15,696 bases of DNA, from positions 1 to 15,696 of the forward strand of contig JAKZYH010000557.1 of the NCBI GenBank assembly GCA_047514575.1, given 5' to 3'. Shown in pieces: positions 14,289 through 15,696 of the stretch. This stretch comes from CAUZIZ01 sp047514575 (GTDB lineage: Bacteria > Acidobacteriota > UBA6911 > RPQK01 > JAJDTT01). The position numbers were made by a program, and so were the translations under genes. Under the pieces are notes generated by a model. That model searched no databases, had not been told where the DNA came from, and saw only the letters and a program-made list of their open reading frames with translations. Positions within the stretch are counted from its first letter, which is position 1. Each line of letters starts with the position of its first letter.

Positions 14289-15696
14289 CTACTCCTTTAC
14301 TCGCACTCTATCGAGGACCTCATTCAGGTAGGCCGTATTGCCGCCGTCCGCCGAGATAAAATATACCCGATACTGCAGCCAGTCGTGGTCATCGACGGCA
14401 CCACTCAAAGCTGCGGGAGACTCGGTGAAAAACGATTCCGGTCCGCTCGGACCGCGCCAGGGAGCTTTACCCAGGGCTTTCTTTTCGACAGCACTCCTGA
14501 TCTGGAACTCTAGACCCGTGCCCAAGCTTGCCTTTCCGGTCCAATGTAAACGCTTGAAAGAGGTGTTTCTCGGCGCTTCGACCGGGTCGAACTCGTACTC
14601 CCAGCGATACCCGCGATCGTAGACATTTCCGCTGTCGACCATCGAGTCAAGATGCACTCCTACGGTGGGCAGGTTTGTCCGGCGAGAACGCGAGTAACCC
14701 TTGGGGCCGCCCCAGAGAATATCGGTTCCAGCCGCTCCATGATCGAAGTTCTCCTGGTGATTCGAAATGATGAGCTCCAGCCAGCCGTCGCGATTCAGAT
14801 CGAGTGCGTCAACCCCTGCCCCCGAGGCAGTCTTCAGCAGCTGCCTCCGCTTCTCACTGTAGCCACGACTCCCATCGCCCCAATAGATGAAGGTGGGATG
14901 CTTGCGATTGGTATCCGATCTATAGTTGGTCATCGCAATATCCAGATGACCATCGCGGTTGAAATCGGCAACAGTGGTGTCCAAAGAGGTGTAGCCCTCA
15001 AGCTCAGTCGGAGTGCTGGTGCTGAATCCATCCGGGCCGCCCCAATGAATCAGGGTAGCGGTATTCACCGTGAACCTTTCTGGATCGACGGAGTTGGTGA
15101 AGATCAGATCGAGCCAGCTGTCTCGGTCGAGATCGGCAACAACAGCATGAGGAGCACCGTTGGCGCGGAGTAGTCTGCTGTTTGGACGCTGATAGCCCCG
15201 GCTGTTTCCATACCAGATCTCCGATTGATTGGCATGATGGAGTGGGAAGATGAGGTCCAGGTATCCATCCTTGTTCAGATCTGCAATTGCATTCGATTCG
15301 GTGCCAGTCGACGACAACTCCCACTGACTCGTCTGGGCGTTCTTGAGTCGATCTCCATTTCCCCAGACAACGACTCCGCTGGGATTGCGTTGGCGCCCTT
15401 TGTGTCGCTTGCTAGGCGCGGTGAAAAGAATATCCAGGTAGCCATCCCGGTTCAGATCCGCCACATTGTTGCTCTGGGCGCCGCTTACTGGAAGCTGGGT
15501 GCGATTCTCTGGGTCAAAACCGTCTGCTGAGCCCCATACCACAATCGCCTGTTGTGATCGGGGTCGATCCCCGAGAAAGACAATGTCCGGGAATCCGTCA
15601 TCATCCATGTCGGCCACACTAAATTCCATATGCGGATGTAAGTCCAGTAGGGTCGAGGATGCACTGGAGTAGTGGTGGACAGTGTTGCCCCAGAAC
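14289..15696 (-). CDS. FG-GAP/VCBS repeat protein, N-terminus beyond window
   Basis: The frame stays open to the right edge (FWGNTVHHYSS precedes the first internal Met at 15629), so the gene is truncated by the window. At least six FG-GAP/VCBS repeats are visible, each with a calcium-binding-like D-x-[ND]-x-D-G-x-x-D core: ADMDDDGFPDIVF, ADLNRDGYLDILF, ADLNKDGYLDLIF, ADLDRDSWLDLIF, ADFNRDGHLDIAM and LDLNRDGWLELII. Between them are WG-containing strands such as VVWGSADGF and IHWGGPDGF. Such repeats fold as a beta-propeller on exported or surface proteins. The last ~100 residues form a separate beta-rich domain (LHWTGKASLGTGLEFQIRSA, WRGPSGPESFF, LQYRVYF), a module often attached to repeat proteins, probably for adhesion or carbohydrate contact. 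It lies upstream of the Gfo/Idh/MocA gene on the same strand. No catalytic residues are claimed. Confidence 0.92.
   Translation of the reverse strand, partial: FWGNTVHHYSSASSTLLDLHPHMEFSVADMDDDGFPDIVFLGDRPRSQQAIVVWGSADGFDPENRTQLPVSGAQSNNVADLNRDGYLDILFTAPSKRHKGRQRNPSGVVVWGNGDRLKNAQTSQWELSSTGTESNAIADLNKDGYLDLIFPLHHANQSEIWYGNSRGYQRPNSRLLRANGAPHAVVADLDRDSWLDLIFTNSVDPERFTVNTATLIHWGGPDGFSTSTPTELEGYTSLDTTVADFNRDGHLDIAMTNYRSDTNRKHPTFIYWGDGSRGYSEKRRQLLKTASGAGVDALDLNRDGWLELIISNHQENFDHGAAGTDILWGGPKGYSRSRRTNLPTVGVHLDSMVDSGNVYDRGYRWEYEFDPVEAPRNTSFKRLHWTGKASLGTGLEFQIRSAVEKKALGKAPWRGPSGPESFFTESPAALSGAVDDHDWLQYRVYFISADGGNTAYLNEVLDRVRVKE

Overview
The window is a bacterial chromosome segment of moderate-to-high GC. 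It resembles an accessory-rich genome of the Acidobacteriota or a similar large soil or marine phylum. That placement is inference from gene content: an exported PQQ-type propeller starting DWPQWRGP, a Tat-type Gfo/Idh/MocA oxidoreductase, an FG-GAP/VCBS repeat protein, an SSS symporter and a secreted cyclase-family protein. No rRNA, tRNA, transposase, phage gene or CRISPR array was recognised. Genes run off both edges.

Layout. (1) Positions 2-1114 (+) hold the 3' part of a helical-repeat protein ending in a CxxCH heme-binding domain. It converges on an exported PQQ-like beta-propeller (1133-2440, -), which lies downstream of an ECF sigma factor (2593-3171, -). No anti-sigma gene is visible. 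(2) A 633-bp divergent intergenic region (3172-3804) carries four consecutive hairpins (3512-3600) and, 40 bp further on, a 143-bp block with 7-bp terminal inverted repeats (3641-3783). (3) Positions 3805-8583 (+) look like one transcription unit: lutA-lutB-lutC (iron-sulfur lactate oxidation), an SDR with a pteridine-reductase signature, queD and queC (7-deazaguanine/queuosine synthesis). The lut genes overlap, lutC starts at a TTG inside the lutB stop, and the remaining gaps are 15, 67 and 5 bp. (4) A 253-bp gap contains two copies of a 49-bp tandem repeat and a plausible sigma-70 promoter. (5) Positions 8837-12980 (+) form a second compact unit: an SSS-family Na+/solute symporter, a P-loop kinase-like protein of unknown substrate, and an exported protein with two cyclase (kynurenine-formamidase-like) domains. 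(6) Positions 13046-15696 (-) hold an FG-GAP protein, truncated by the window edge, followed by a Gfo/Idh/MocA oxidoreductase. The Tat signal of the oxidoreductase is encoded in a different frame from the body, so the gene carries an apparent frameshift.

How the genes fit together. LutABC would oxidise L-lactate to pyruvate. QueD and QueC act on the route from GTP to preQ0, and the PTR1-like SDR between lutC and queD may reduce a pterin. In the second unit, the symporter could import a product made outside the cytoplasm by the cyclase-family enzyme, with the kinase acting on it in the cytoplasm; this is inference. The most unusual protein is the two-domain cyclase. Its two copies of the HxGTHxDxPxH metal motif have lost complementary residues, which suggests a composite or re-purposed active site.
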